64,000 bases of DNA, from the NCBI RefSeq assembly GCF_021432085.1, contig NZ_CP090366.1:2852001-2916000 (forward strand), in the 5' to 3' direction. This document shows positions 53,856 through 63,391 of the stretch, one piece after another (within the stretch, counting starts at the first letter, position 1; each line of letters begins with the position of its first letter). The notes under the pieces were generated by a model. It did no database searches. It was not told where the DNA came from and worked only from the letters and a program-made list of their open reading frames with translations. The stretch comes from Stutzerimonas kunmingensis. GTDB taxonomy: Bacteria; Pseudomonadota; Gammaproteobacteria; Pseudomonadales; Pseudomonadaceae. The position numbers were made by a program, and so were the translations under genes.

Positions 53856-54742
53856 CAATCGCCCCCGCCGAGGCGACTGCCCCAGCCCAGCTTGGTCCGG
53901 CAAACTTCGTAGTAGTTGTGGTCCAGCGGATGGATCAGGTGCAGCTTCTGCGGCTTCTTGCGCACCGTCACGGTATCGCCCGGGGCACAGGTGAAGTGGT
54001 TCTGGCCGTCGCAGGACACTTGCGGATAGATCTGCATGTTCGGCGACACCACGATCTTCAGCTCGCTGTTGCCATCGACCACGATCGGACGGCTCGACAG
54101 CGTGTGCGGGTACATGGGCACGACGACGATGGCGTCCAATCGCGGATGCATGATCGGCCCGCCCGCCGACAGCGAATAGGCAGTGGAGCCGGTGGGGGTC
54201 GCCACGATCAGACCGTCGGCCTTCTGGCTGCAGACGAACTGGCCGTCGATGTACAACTCGAATTCAATCATGCGCGTGGATTTGCCCGGATGCAGCACCA
54301 CATCATTGAGCGCGTCGCCCTCGCCGATCGGCTCATCGAAGCGTCGCGCCTGGGCCTCCAGCAGAAAGCGATTTTCCAGGGTGTACTGGCCGTTGAGCAC
54401 TTCGGCGACTTTCTCTTCCAGCTCATCCGGACGGATGTCGGTGAGAAAGCCGAGGCTGCCACGGTTGATGCCGAGTACCGGCACCCGGTGCTTGGCCATC
54501 GCCCGGGCGGCGCCCAGCAGGCTGCCGTCGCCGCCGACCACGATCACCAGGTCGCAGGATTCGCCCAGCCGCTGCCGCGACGAGGTCTGCATGCCGTGTC
54601 CCGGCAGCACCTCGGCGATGTTCTCTTCAAGAATCACATGCAGATGGCGTTCGACGAGGAATCGCTTCAGCCGGCGGATGGTATCCAGCACCTGGGAGCT
54701 ACCCAGGCGGCCGATGATGCCGATATTGCGGAATTGCTCCAT
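53855..54742 (-). CDS. nadK: NAD kinase
   Basis: A 295-residue enzyme phosphorylating NAD to NADP. The diagnostic GGDGS motif is at 70-74 (D72 essential) and NRGSLGFLTDI, LNDVVLHPG and the glycine-rich TPTGSTAYSLSAGGPI follow. Length is normal. It is the first gene of the operon continuing with the metallophosphoesterase and rhomboid genes. Confidence 0.96.
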   Translation of the reverse strand: MEQFRNIGIIGRLGSSQVLDTIRRLKRFLVERHLHVILEENIAEVLPGHGMQTSSRQRLGESCDLVIVVGGDGSLLGAARAMAKHRVPVLGINRGSLGFLTDIRPDELEEKVAEVLNGQYTLENRFLLEAQARRFDEPIGEGDALNDVVLHPGKSTRMIEFELYIDGQFVCSQKADGLIVATPTGSTAYSLSAGGPIMHPRLDAIVVVPMYPHTLSSRPIVVDGNSELKIVVSPNMQIYPQVSCDGQNHFTCAPGDTVTVRKKPQKLHLIHPLDHNYYEVCRTKLGWGSRLGGGD

Positions 54743-54954
54743 TGACGTTCCCTGGTGTGGCTGGGCGGATGGTTGCGGGCAGTCGCAGCGCTAGAAAATA
54801 ACACGCAGCACGCAGGCGACGACGCCGATACGAATCGGCTATTCGCCTGAAATCCAGCACAGGGGTTAGAGCCCCTGCTCGCCGCGGTGTTCAGCGGCAG
54901 CGGATTATCAGCGAAACGCCGGACCATCAGCAAACCGACAGCTATGCTGCATTC

Positions 54955-55920
54955 ATGAGCCTGTGCAGTCTTTCCGCCCTCCCCAACCGCCTCCAGCATC
55001 CGCAGGTGCGCGATCTCGCCTGGACGATCCTCTCGCCGCCGCTGCTGAACGAGGCACCGCAGTGTCAGCGTCACCCGCTGTCCGCGAGCTGCTGGAACAG
55101 CGAGCCGGAGCGACTGGCCAACTGGTTGTGGCAACAGGATGCCGAGCCATCGATTCTCGAAGCCTGGCTGTCGCTGCACCGCATTCGACGACTGGGCCTG
55201 TACTACGAGCGACTGTGGCAATACGCGCTGTCCCACGCACCCGATATCCAGCTGCTCGCCGCCAATCTGCCGATCCGGCAGAACGGCAGCACCCTCGGCG
55301 AGCTGGACCTGCTGTTCTGCGATGACCAGGGCGTGCACCACCTGGAGCTGGCCGTGAAGTTCTACCTGGGGCTCGGGCAGGGCGATGGCAGCCGGCACGC
55401 GCATTGGCTTGGTCCCGGCAGTCACGATCGACTCGATCTGAAACTCGACCATATGTGCCAGCGCCAGCTGCCGCTGTGTACCCAGCCAGCAACGCTGGCG
55501 GTGCTCGCCGAACTTACCGGCCGCCCGGTGCAAAGCAGCTTCTGGCTCAGCGGGTACCTGTTCCGCCCCTGGCCGCAGAGCTGCACGTCGCCGCTCGGCG
55601 CCAACCCGCACCACCTGCAGGGCAGATGGCTGCGCCAGGCCGACTGGCCGCGCTTCCAGTCCGAGACGCCCGACGCTGTCTGGCAACCCATCGCTCGCTC
55701 GGCCTGGCTCGCGCCAGCACGTGTTACGCCGGCCGAGCTGTGGGATGCGACCCGGTTTGCCGACTGGCAAGCCGCCAATCCGGCACAGGCGCGGGCGCAG
55801 CTGCTGGCGCGGCTCGAACCGGATGCATCGGGCGTCTGGCTGGAGCAGGAACGGCTGTTTCTGGTTGCCAATGATTGGCCCTGTAACGGCGCCGCAGCGC
55901 GTCCGTTGTCATCCACCTGA
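54955..55920 (+). CDS. DUF1853 family protein
   Basis: A 321-residue protein of the DUF1853 family, with ILEAWLSLHRIRRLGLYYE (in part), NLPIRQNGSTLGELDLLF and HHLELAVKFYLG. The order GELD ... ELxVK is reminiscent of PD-(D/E)XK nuclease folds (an acidic residue, then an acidic residue near a Lys on the next strand), although the exact ExK spacing is not standard. No function is known. It is a lone gene ahead of chrA with about 60 bases between. Confidence 0.75.
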   Translation: MSLCSLSALPNRLQHPQVRDLAWTILSPPLLNEAPQCQRHPLSASCWNSEPERLANWLWQQDAEPSILEAWLSLHRIRRLGLYYERLWQYALSHAPDIQLLAANLPIRQNGSTLGELDLLFCDDQGVHHLELAVKFYLGLGQGDGSRHAHWLGPGSHDRLDLKLDHMCQRQLPLCTQPATLAVLAELTGRPVQSSFWLSGYLFRPWPQSCTSPLGANPHHLQGRWLRQADWPRFQSETPDAVWQPIARSAWLAPARVTPAELWDATRFADWQAANPAQARAQLLARLEPDASGVWLEQERLFLVANDWPCNGAAARPLSST

Positions 55921-55983
55921 CACCTTGAACAGCTAGACTGCCTGCCCGACTCGACCCTACAGATCGATAGCCGACAGACCCGC

Positions 55984-57204
55984 ATGCCCACCGACTCGCA
56001 GCATCATTCGACATCCTCCCGACTCGACGCCTGGACCATTTTTCTGGTGTTCCTGCGCCTGGGCCTCACCTCCTTTGGCGGTCCCATCGCGCATCTCGGC
56101 TATTTCCGCGAGGAGTTCGTCCAGCGTCGCCGCTGGCTGGACGAGCGCAGCTATGCCGATCTGGTCGCGCTCTGCCAGTTTCTTCCAGGCCCGGCCAGCA
56201 GCCAGGTAGGCCTGGCGATCGGTTTGCTGCGCGGCGGTTACCGTGGCTCGCTGGCGGCCTGGGCAGGCTTCACCCTGCCATCGGCGATCGCGCTGACGCT
56301 GTTCGCGCTGGGAATCGCCACATGGGGCGACGCGCTGCCTGCTGGCGTCCTTCAGGGTCTGAAGATCGTCGCTGTGGCCGTAGTTGCCCAGGCCGTCTGG
56401 GGCATGGCACGAACGCTGTGCACCGACGCGCCGCGAATCGCCATTGCGCTGGCGGCGGCGAGCACCGTGCTGCTGCTCCCGTTCATCTGGAGTCAGGTTG
56501 CGGTCATCGCCACGGCGGGTCTGATCGGGGTGGTTTTCTTTCGCCCTGCCACCACGGAAGCACATGTCGCATTGCCCGTTGCGGTGAAGCGTCGGGCCGC
56601 GCTCACAGCACTGGCGCTGTTCTTTGCGCTGCTCATGCTGTTGCCGCTACTCGCCAGCGGCACGGACAACCCGTTGCTGGCGTTGCTCGATGCGTTCTAC
56701 CGCGCTGGCGCGCTGGTGTTCGGTGGCGGCCACGTGGTGCTGCCGCTGCTGCAGGCCGAAGTGGTGCAGCCAGGCTGGGTAGACCGCGATACGTTCCTCG
56801 CTGGCTACGGCGCGGCCCAGGCGGTACCCGGCCCGCTGTTCACCTTTGCCGCGTTTCTCGGCGCCTCGATGAATGAGTCGCCCAGCGGCTTGCTGGGAGC
56901 GGCGGTGTGCCTGGTTGCGGTATTCGTGCCGTCGTTTCTGCTGGTCATCGGCGTGCTGCCGTTCTGGGAGCGCCTGCGCAGCAACCGGCGCACGCAGGCA
57001 GCCCTGGCGGCGGTCAACGCGGCGGTGGTCGGGTTGCTGCTGGCTGCGCTGTACGATCCGGTATGGACCAGCGGCATCAAGACGCCAGAGCATTTCGTCC
57101 TTGCCCTGCTCGCCCTCGCCGCACTGATGTACTGGAAACTGCCGCCCTGGCTGGTGGTGATCGGTGGCGCTGTGGGTGGTGGCCTGATCGGCCTAACGAG
57201 CTAA
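55984..57204 (+). CDS. chrA: chromate transporter ChrA (two-domain type)
   Basis: A 406-residue membrane protein of the CHR family, which exports chromate and perhaps related oxyanions. Both duplicated CHR halves are present: FLRLGLTSFGGPIAHLGYFR with LCQFLPGPASSQVG in the first, and GALVFGGGHVVLPLL with YGAAQAVPGPLFTFAAFLG in the second. No chrB-type regulator is adjacent. Confidence 0.92.
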   Translation: MPTDSQHHSTSSRLDAWTIFLVFLRLGLTSFGGPIAHLGYFREEFVQRRRWLDERSYADLVALCQFLPGPASSQVGLAIGLLRGGYRGSLAAWAGFTLPSAIALTLFALGIATWGDALPAGVLQGLKIVAVAVVAQAVWGMARTLCTDAPRIAIALAAASTVLLLPFIWSQVAVIATAGLIGVVFFRPATTEAHVALPVAVKRRAALTALALFFALLMLLPLLASGTDNPLLALLDAFYRAGALVFGGGHVVLPLLQAEVVQPGWVDRDTFLAGYGAAQAVPGPLFTFAAFLGASMNESPSGLLGAAVCLVAVFVPSFLLVIGVLPFWERLRSNRRTQAALAAVNAAVVGLLLAALYDPVWTSGIKTPEHFVLALLALAALMYWKLPPWLVVIGGAVGGGLIGLTS

Positions 57205-57226
57205 ACGACTGGCGAAATCGCGCCGA

Positions 57227-58009
57227 TCAGCTTTCCATCGCCAGCAACACGGCGCTTGCCACCAGAAAAACGCTGAACAGCAGTCGCAGCAGACGTTCCG
57301 GCAAGGCATGCGCCAACCGCACGCCCAAGCTGATGCTGAGCAGCCCGCCTACCGCCAGCGGCAGGCCCAGCGACCAGTTGACCTGATGATGCAGCGCATA
57401 GGTCACCAGAGTGACGCCGGTGCTCGGCGCGGCTAGTGCCAGCGACAGGCCCTGAGCGACCACCTGCGAGGTGCCGAATACGCTGGTCAGGATCGGCGTG
57501 GCGATAACCGCTCCACCGACACCGAACAGACCTCCCATTGCGCCGGCACCCGCACCGAGCAGGCCCAGCCATGGCCAGGGATGACGCAGCTGTCCGTCGC
57601 CGGCGGCCGGGCGCAGAAACACCCGTAGCAATGTGTAGGCAGCCAGGGCCAGCAGGAAGCCGACGAACGCCATGCGCATGCGCCCGGCATCCAGCGACAC
57701 GGCAACGGCCGCACCGGCAATGGCGAACACGAAACTGGCACTGCCCAGCGCGAGGGCATGCCGCCAATCGATGCGATTGCGCTGGTGATAGCGCCAGATG
57801 GCAAGCAGCACGTTGGGCACGACCATCACCAGCGCGGTGCCTTGCGCCAGTTGCTGGTCCAGGCCGAACAGCACGCCCAGCACGGGAATCGCAATCAGCC
57901 CGCCGCCGATACCGAACAAGCCGCCCAGCGTGCCTAGCGCCAATCCGAGCAGTACGTTCAATCCGATATCCAGCAGCATTCCGACGCTCCAGTTCACAGG
58001 GGCGCTCAT
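57227..58009 (-). CDS. TauE/SafE-family sulfite/anion exporter (DUF81)
   Basis: A 260-residue protein with about eight membrane helices and the repeated glycine motifs of the family: GTLGGLFGIGGGLIAIPVL in the first half and GAMGGLFGVGGAVIATPIL in the second. Substrates in the family include sulfite, sulfoacetate and other organosulfur anions. It is divergent from a LysR-type regulator with 79 bases between the starts, which suggests local control. It converges on chrA with 22 bases between the stops. Confidence 0.88.
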   Translation of the reverse strand: MSAPVNWSVGMLLDIGLNVLLGLALGTLGGLFGIGGGLIAIPVLGVLFGLDQQLAQGTALVMVVPNVLLAIWRYHQRNRIDWRHALALGSASFVFAIAGAAVAVSLDAGRMRMAFVGFLLALAAYTLLRVFLRPAAGDGQLRHPWPWLGLLGAGAGAMGGLFGVGGAVIATPILTSVFGTSQVVAQGLSLALAAPSTGVTLVTYALHHQVNWSLGLPLAVGGLLSISLGVRLAHALPERLLRLLFSVFLVASAVLLAMES

Positions 58010-58088
58010 CGTACGCCGCCGCCGCTGGCGCCGGTACGCATAGCCACGCACAATGGCTTTGCGCAGATCGCACAAGCAAGGAATTCGA

Positions 58089-59045
58089 ATGCTGCCCGAC
58101 GCCCTTTCCGCCCAGCTCAGCCTGTTCATCGATGTGCTCGAAGCTGGCAGCTTCTCTGCCGCCGCGCGCCGCCACGGCCTGACACCTTCGGCGGTGGCGC
58201 GGCGCATCGATGCACTGGAACAGGCCCTGGGCTGCCAGCTGTTCAACCGCAGCACCCACGCGGTTCGCCCGATGCCCGCCGCATTGGCATTCGCCGAGCG
58301 CGCCCGGCGCATCGTGCAGGAACTGCACCTGGCGCGCGCCGAAGCGACGTCGCTGGACAGCGCACCGGAAGGCCGCATCCGGATCGACGCACCGGCCCCC
58401 TTCGGTCGCCGTCACCTGGCGCCGGCCCTGGCCGAATTTCTCCAGGCCTATCCGGGAGTCGATATCCAGCTGCGTCTGATCGACAGCTTCGTCGACCTGC
58501 ACGGCGAGCACCTGGGTGAGGTCGATCTGGTGTTGCGCATCGGCCCGCTGGCCGACACCCGTCTGGTCGCCACACCGCTGGCGCCGATGGTGCGAGTAGT
58601 CTGCGCCAGCCCCGCCTATCTGGAACGCCGCGGCGTGCCACTACAACCGGAGGAATTGCCCGACCATGATGGGTTGGACTGGGATGCGCTGGCGCCGCCC
58701 CATGCGTGGCGCTTCGAGCGCGGCGGGCGACCGCAACTGCTGCGCCCGGGTCGCCTGCGCATGGTGGCGAACAATGCCGAAGCGCTGCTGGCAGGGGCAT
58801 TGGCGGGACTTGGCATCGCCCACCTGCCAACCTGGCTGATCAGCGACCAGCTGCTGCGTGGCGAACTGCTGCCGCTGTTCTGCGAAGGGGGATTGCCGCA
58901 ACCGGAAGCCAGCGGCATCTACGCGCTGCGATTGCGACGCGAGGCCGACTCGCGGAGCCGTCTGTTGCTGGAGTTTCTGAAAAACCGCTTCGGCCCGGTC
59001 CCTCCCTGGGACCAGGCACTTCAGAGCGGCTTCAAGAGGGAGTGA
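58089..59045 (+). CDS. LysR-family transcriptional regulator
   Basis: A 318-residue regulator. The N-terminal winged helix-turn-helix (about 10-65) reads FIDVLEAGSFSAAARRHGLT followed by SAVARRIDALEQ; the co-inducer domain follows with GRIRIDAPAPFGRRHLAP. It is most like the CrgA/PA2479-type 'AaeR-like' LysR branch. AAGGA lies ahead of the ATG. Its divergent position to the TauE gene makes that its likely target. Confidence 0.92.
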   Translation: MLPDALSAQLSLFIDVLEAGSFSAAARRHGLTPSAVARRIDALEQALGCQLFNRSTHAVRPMPAALAFAERARRIVQELHLARAEATSLDSAPEGRIRIDAPAPFGRRHLAPALAEFLQAYPGVDIQLRLIDSFVDLHGEHLGEVDLVLRIGPLADTRLVATPLAPMVRVVCASPAYLERRGVPLQPEELPDHDGLDWDALAPPHAWRFERGGRPQLLRPGRLRMVANNAEALLAGALAGLGIAHLPTWLISDQLLRGELLPLFCEGGLPQPEASGIYALRLRREADSRSRLLLEFLKNRFGPVPPWDQALQSGFKRE

Positions 59046-59056
59046 GGATAGAACGG

Positions 59057-59398
59057 TCAGGCACCCTGACCTTCGATCTCCTGGGTGACGCCCCAGCCAT
59101 CAAGCACCCCACCGAGGGGTTCGACCAGGTATTCAAGATCCTGCTCGAAATCGCCGATGCCATCGAACGTCGCATACATCACCTTGCTTACCTGCAGATT
59201 CCAGCTTCCGTCCTCACGCGGAAACACCTGGGTATTGATGGTTTCGCCGCGAAAGTTCTGCGCGGCCCTCTGAGCGCGGTCCTGTTCGGAAAATACCGCA
59301 TAGAACTCGATTGGATGGACTCGGGCGAAATCGAAACCGCCCTCCTTCATCCGGCGCAGAACGGTGCTGCTGACATCCTCGTGGAAGGTGGTGCTCAT
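59057..59398 (-). CDS. RraB-family ribonuclease E inhibitor protein
   Basis: A 113-residue protein with the RraB pattern: VLRRMKEGGFDFARVHPIEFY (in part), VFSEQDRAQRAAQ and a terminal WGVTQE. In E. coli RraB binds and inhibits RNase E. A GAGGAGG ribosome-binding site precedes the ATG. It converges on the LysR gene with 11 bases between. Confidence 0.85.
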   Translation of the reverse strand: MSTTFHEDVSSTVLRRMKEGGFDFARVHPIEFYAVFSEQDRAQRAAQNFRGETINTQVFPREDGSWNLQVSKVMYATFDGIGDFEQDLEYLVEPLGGVLDGWGVTQEIEGQGA

Positions 59399-59728
59399 AA
59401 ATCAACCTCCTCTCATACCTGGATGAAGTTGCCACGAGCTCAGCGGGAGATCGGCTCCGTCGTCAAGACATCGGGCAAACGGGAGTCGCAACAGCTAGTC
59501 GAAGTGACGCGGTGGACGCAGTCCACGCTGACAAGCTAGCAGGCCGCGGAGCCAACTGCGAGGGCTTAATTAACCCCCGACCCAAGCGCGCGGCCTCGCT
59601 CCAGTAGAACCCGGAAAAGTCCCGGCAGTTCAACCCGGACGCTGGATGCAAAAACGGCCCGCACCGTTGCCGGGTGGGCCGTGGATCAAGCACAGCGCGT
59701 GTTGCTGCGCCGCTATCACGATCCGGAA
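59399..59728. other. intergenic region between rraB-like gene and speE
   Basis: About 330 bases without a gene. It contains the speE terminator at 59649-59682 and the promoter region of the rraB-like gene; nothing else is evident. Confidence 0.5.
59649..59682 (-). terminator. intrinsic terminator of speE
   Basis: ACGGCCC/GGGCCGT arms (59654-59660, 59676-59682) with a run of T on the minus strand (complement of AAAAA). Confidence 0.8.
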
Positions 59729-60589
59729 TCAGTCGTTGCTAGGCTTGGCGATCGCATGCAACACGTATTGCGGCAGTGCAAAAGCGCCAATGTGCACATG
59801 CGGGTTGTAATACCGCGTAACGATGCCGCTGCCGGCGAAGCGCTGCATCAGAGCTTCCAGCGGCAGCTTGCGGCTCTCGGCACTGCACGCGCCCCAGGCA
59901 AAGGACATGGCACCGCCGATGTAGGTCGGCACGGCCGCCTGGTAGAAATGCCAGTCGGCGAACAGGCCCTGCATGCGTTTGGCAGTGGTCTGCAGTTCGC
60001 CCAGTTGCATGAACGGCGTACCGTTCTGCGCAACGAGAATGCCGCCTTCGTTCAGGCAGCGGCGACAGGCCTGGTAGAAGTTCTCCGAGAACAACACTTC
60101 ACCCGGGCCGATGGGATCGGTGGAGTCTGAAATGATGACGTCGAACTTCTCTTCGGTGGTCGCCACGAAGTGCATGCCGTCATCAATCACCAGATTCAGC
60201 CGCGGGTCCTCGAAGGTGCCGGCGGAATGATTCGGCAGGAACTCCCTGCACATCTCCACTACGGCGCCGTCGATCTCGACCATGGTGATGCTTTCGATAT
60301 CGCGATGACGTGCCACTTCACGGAGGATGCCACCGTCGCCGCCACCGATGATCAGCACCCGGCGCGCCAGGTCATGGGCCAGGATCGGCACGTGGGCGAG
60401 CATCTCGTGGTAGATGAATTCGTCGGCTTCGCTGGTCTGGATCACGCCGTCCAGGGCCATCACCCGGCCCATGCGCGGGTTCTCGAAGATCACCAGATGC
60501 TGATGCTCGGTGCGCATCTCGTGCAGCAGCTTGTCGACCTGGAGCCGCTGCCCGTATCCCTCGTAGAGAGTTTCCTGAAAGTCGCTCAT
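59729..60589 (-). CDS. speE: polyamine aminopropyltransferase (spermidine synthase)
   Basis: A 286-residue enzyme moving the aminopropyl group of decarboxylated SAM to putrescine. Family motifs: [33 protein letters not shown] (SAM-binding), IDDGMHFV and [13 protein letters not shown] (catalytic Asp). Methylthioadenosine made by this reaction is the substrate that enters the methionine-salvage pathway encoded at the right end of the window. Confidence 0.95.
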   Translation of the reverse strand: MSDFQETLYEGYGQRLQVDKLLHEMRTEHQHLVIFENPRMGRVMALDGVIQTSEADEFIYHEMLAHVPILAHDLARRVLIIGGGDGGILREVARHRDIESITMVEIDGAVVEMCREFLPNHSAGTFEDPRLNLVIDDGMHFVATTEEKFDVIISDSTDPIGPGEVLFSENFYQACRRCLNEGGILVAQNGTPFMQLGELQTTAKRMQGLFADWHFYQAAVPTYIGGAMSFAWGACSAESRKLPLEALMQRFAGSGIVTRYYNPHVHIGAFALPQYVLHAIAKPSND

Positions 60590-60777
60590 GGGTTATCTCC
60601 CTTGACCGGCGACGAAGCAGCGCTCCGCCGCATGATGGCAATCTGGCTTGACGGGCGATGCAGCCTGCCCACCGAAAAGAGGCGCATTCTACGTTGGCCA
60701 AGATGACAGCGGAAACCGCAGGCAGCAAAAGCACACTTCGGGACGACAAGGCCATCGGGAGATCCTAGAGTCTGGTC

Positions 60778-61662
60778 ATGAACGAAATCATCCAATTGCC
60801 CTACCTCGAACCCTGGGACTGGCAGCAGTTCCACCGCCATTTCGCCCTGCGCCTGCTACCCGGCGTGGAGTGGCTGGACGTTGACGGCTACGCGCGTACG
60901 CTGCGACTCGGCGAAGCCTGCGGTTGGCTCCACGTGCGCGCGCAGGCCGACCGCCCGGCGCTCGAACTGACTCTCAGCAACTCCCTGCAACAGGCTACCC
61001 AGCCACTCGTCGGGCAGGTTCGCAGGATGTTCGATCTGGATGCCGACCCGCAGGCCATCGCCACACATTTCGCTAGCGATCCCGCGCTCGGCCCGTTGAT
61101 CGCCGCGAACCCCGGCCTGCGCCTGCCAGCCGCCTATGACCCGTTCGAACAGGCGGTGCGGGCGGTGGTCGGCCAGCAGGTCACGGTCAAGGCGGCGGTG
61201 ACCATTACGCGACGTCTGCTGGAACGCCTCGGCGAGCCGCTGCAGGACGCGCTACCGGGGCTGGAGATGCTCTTCCCTACCGCACAAGCGATAGCCGATG
61301 ACCCGCTGGACAATATCGGCATGCCATCCAAGCGAGCCCAGGCGCTACGCCGGCTCGCTGCCACGGTGGCCGAAGGGGCGCTGCAGCTGCATGTGGAAGA
61401 TGGCGCCGATGCGCTGGTGCAACGACTCTGCGAATTGCCGGGAATCGGTCCCTGGACCGCCGAATACATCGCGCTGCGCGGCTTCGGCGTCGCGGACGCC
61501 TTTCCCGCAGCCGATCTCGGATTGCTGAAAGCGCCAATGTGGGGCGCGGATGGCATCAGCGCCAAGGCGCTGGCCGGACGCGCCGAAGCCTGGCGTCCGT
61601 GGCGCGCCTATGCGGCTATCCATATCTGGGACAACTATTCCAAAGCGGCCAAAGGCGGCTAA
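60778..61662 (+). CDS. alkA: DNA-3-methyladenine glycosylase II
   Basis: A 294-residue base-excision enzyme. The helix-hairpin-helix is LPGIGPWTAEY (220-230), followed by the catalytic D246 in AFPAADLGL. The N-terminal beta domain (PYLEPWDWQQFHRHFALRLL, in part) is typical of AlkA. It lacks the Ada methyltransferase fusion. It overlaps the convergent phosphatase by four bases. Confidence 0.93.
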   Translation: MNEIIQLPYLEPWDWQQFHRHFALRLLPGVEWLDVDGYARTLRLGEACGWLHVRAQADRPALELTLSNSLQQATQPLVGQVRRMFDLDADPQAIATHFASDPALGPLIAANPGLRLPAAYDPFEQAVRAVVGQQVTVKAAVTITRRLLERLGEPLQDALPGLEMLFPTAQAIADDPLDNIGMPSKRAQALRRLAATVAEGALQLHVEDGADALVQRLCELPGIGPWTAEYIALRGFGVADAFPAADLGLLKAPMWGADGISAKALAGRAEAWRPWRAYAAIHIWDNYSKAAKGG

Positions 61663-62219
61663 GGCGGCGCGATACGCGCCAGCAGTCTGGGCGGACTGGT
61701 CAGCGGGCGCTCCAGGATCAATCCCTCGCCCGACTGCGGGAAGATACCCGTCAGTGCAGTGATGTTGACCTGGTGAGTGACTAGCACCGCTACCTCGCCG
61801 GCCGGAAGCTGCTCGACGGCCTCGCGCAAGGCTTCGGTACGCCAGTGCTCGTTTGCGGGCGACGTGAAAAACGAATCCAGCGCAGGCAGTGGTTCCACCC
61901 GGCCGAGCGCCATCTGCTCCGCGGTCTCCAGCGCACGGCACCAGCGACTGCTGAACAAGCGCACCTCATGCAGACCCGCTTCGCGCAGCCGCGCGCCCCA
62001 GCGCCGGGCCTCATCCCGGCCGCGCTGAGTCAGATTTCGCTGGGTTTTGCAGTCTTCGAGAACGAAGCCTTCGGGATCGCCGAGACCTGGCGCGCTGGCG
62101 TGACGCATGACAAGAATCGCCCGCCCCTCGCGCAATGCCTGCCAGGCCGCCGCGTCGTCAGCCCGAAGCGGCTCGGCAGCAAGTGCCAGCAGACCGATCA
62201 GCAGACCGCTGCGCCACAT
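61659..62219 (-). CDS. exported histidine phosphatase family protein
   Basis: A 186-residue protein with a signal peptide (1-about 20, ending LRADD) and the phosphoglycerate-mutase-like catalytic motif RHA (VMRHASAPG) plus TQRGRDEARRWG, SRWCRALETAE and VTHQVNITALTG carrying the second His. The location is probably periplasmic. Substrate unknown. It lies three bases after the preceding small membrane gene on the same strand. Confidence 0.9.
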   Translation of the reverse strand: MWRSGLLIGLLALAAEPLRADDAAAWQALREGRAILVMRHASAPGLGDPEGFVLEDCKTQRNLTQRGRDEARRWGARLREAGLHEVRLFSSRWCRALETAEQMALGRVEPLPALDSFFTSPANEHWRTEALREAVEQLPAGEVAVLVTHQVNITALTGIFPQSGEGLILERPLTSPPRLLARIAPP

Positions 62220-62222
62220 GTG

Positions 62223-62414
62223 TCACAACCGCGCCTTGCCGAACGGCCCGGCCGCTACCGCCCACATGATCAGACCGACCACGGGCAGCAGCAGGATCAC
62301 ACATGACCAGACAACCTTGCGCCCGACCTCGATGCGGCTGCGCCACACATAAGCGATGGCGAGGACGTCGAGCACGAGAACCACGATGGCCAGCGGGCCG
62401 CTGAGGCTTTCCAT
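62223..62414 (-). CDS. small PLDc_N-type membrane protein
   Basis: A 63-residue protein with two helices and the PLDc N-terminal motif: LDVLAIAYVWRS, then GRKVVWSCVILLLPVVGLIMW. Family members are short membrane peptides related to the anchor of cardiolipin synthases. It is a tandem relative of the next gene upstream. A TTG three bases earlier could also start it. No function known. Confidence 0.75.
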   Translation of the reverse strand: MESLSGPLAIVVLVLDVLAIAYVWRSRIEVGRKVVWSCVILLLPVVGLIMWAVAAGPFGKARL

Positions 62415-62420
62415 CAACGG

Positions 62421-62630
62421 CTACCGATACGGCCCGCGCGAGTCAGGGCGATTGCCGCGCGGCCCCATGATTCCCCAGATGATCAGGCCGAGCACTGGCA
62501 ACAGAACGATCAGAAGCACCCAGAGCACCTTCTTGCCCCCGGTGCTATCGCTGCGAACGATGCTGATGATCGCCCAGATATCCAGTATCAGGATGAGCAG
62601 GCCGAAAATACCGCCGAAGGCATCTCCCAT
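62421..62630 (-). CDS. small PLDc_N-type membrane protein
   Basis: A 69-residue protein with two helices and the same PLDc_N pattern: LDIWAIISIVRS, then GKKVLWVLLIVLLPVLGLIIWG, ending in a polar Arg-rich tail. It is a paralogue of the gene just downstream. The pair and the exported phosphatase appear to form one unit. Confidence 0.8.
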   Translation of the reverse strand: MGDAFGGIFGLLILILDIWAIISIVRSDSTGGKKVLWVLLIVLLPVLGLIIWGIMGPRGNRPDSRGPYR

Positions 62631-62706
62631 GGGTTCGCTCCTGTTTGGGTGAGTACCTAATCTAGGATGCCAGCGCGGCGGCAGGGTTCAGTAATCGCCC
62701 GGTGGC

Positions 62707-63390
62707 TCAGTAGCGCCGCGGGTCGATCTGCGCAAAGCTGGCGACGGTCTCGTGCTCACCGAGGGCGCCGCCATCGCGGCCCAGCCCACAGACGCGCATG
62801 CCGGCCTGCTGCGCGGCATCGAGTTCTTCGACCACATCGGAAAGGAACAGCACCTCGACGGCTGGCACGCCAATGGCTTCGGCGATGCGCTGGTAGGAGA
62901 CCACCTCGCGCTTGTGCCCGCTGGTGGTATCGAAATAACCGGAGAACAGCGGTGTCAGGTCGCCGGCCTCGGAACAGCCGAAGATCAGCTGCTGTGCCTG
63001 GATCGAGCCTGAGGAATACACGTACAGCGCATACCCCTGCGCCTTCCACTCCCGTAGCGCAGCCACTGCGTCCGGATAGATGTGCCCCTTGAGCTGGCCG
63101 GCCCGGTAGCCCTGGAACCAGACCATGCCTTGCAGCGCCTTGAGCGAGGTCGCCTTGCGATCGCTGGCGATCCAGCCGAGCAGTATCTCGATGACGCGCT
63201 CGATATCCGCATCGCCCTCACCGCTTTCGCCGCGCACCGCATCGAGCTGCGCAGCGACCGCAGGTTCGCCGGCGTGGCTGCGGATATACGCCGGCAAATG
63301 CTCGCGCGCATAGGGAAACAGCACATCGAAGACGAAGCTGACGGCGCTGGTGGTGCCTTCGATATCGGTGAGGATCGCCTTGATCGGCAT
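62707..63390 (-). CDS. mtnC: enolase-phosphatase E1 (acireductone synthase)
   Basis: A 227-residue HAD phosphatase that converts 2,3-diketo-5-methylthiopentyl-1-phosphate to acireductone in methionine salvage. HAD motifs: [10 protein letters not shown] (nucleophile D), YVYSSGS, a Lys in [10 protein letters not shown] and [12 protein letters not shown]. The start is at 63390, one base after the mtnD stop (TGAGATG). It follows mtnD in the operon. Confidence 0.95.
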   Translation of the reverse strand: MPIKAILTDIEGTTSAVSFVFDVLFPYAREHLPAYIRSHAGEPAVAAQLDAVRGESGEGDADIERVIEILLGWIASDRKATSLKALQGMVWFQGYRAGQLKGHIYPDAVAALREWKAQGYALYVYSSGSIQAQQLIFGCSEAGDLTPLFSGYFDTTSGHKREVVSYQRIAEAIGVPAVEVLFLSDVVEELDAAQQAGMRVCGLGRDGGALGEHETVASFAQIDPRRY

Positions 63391-63391
63391 C

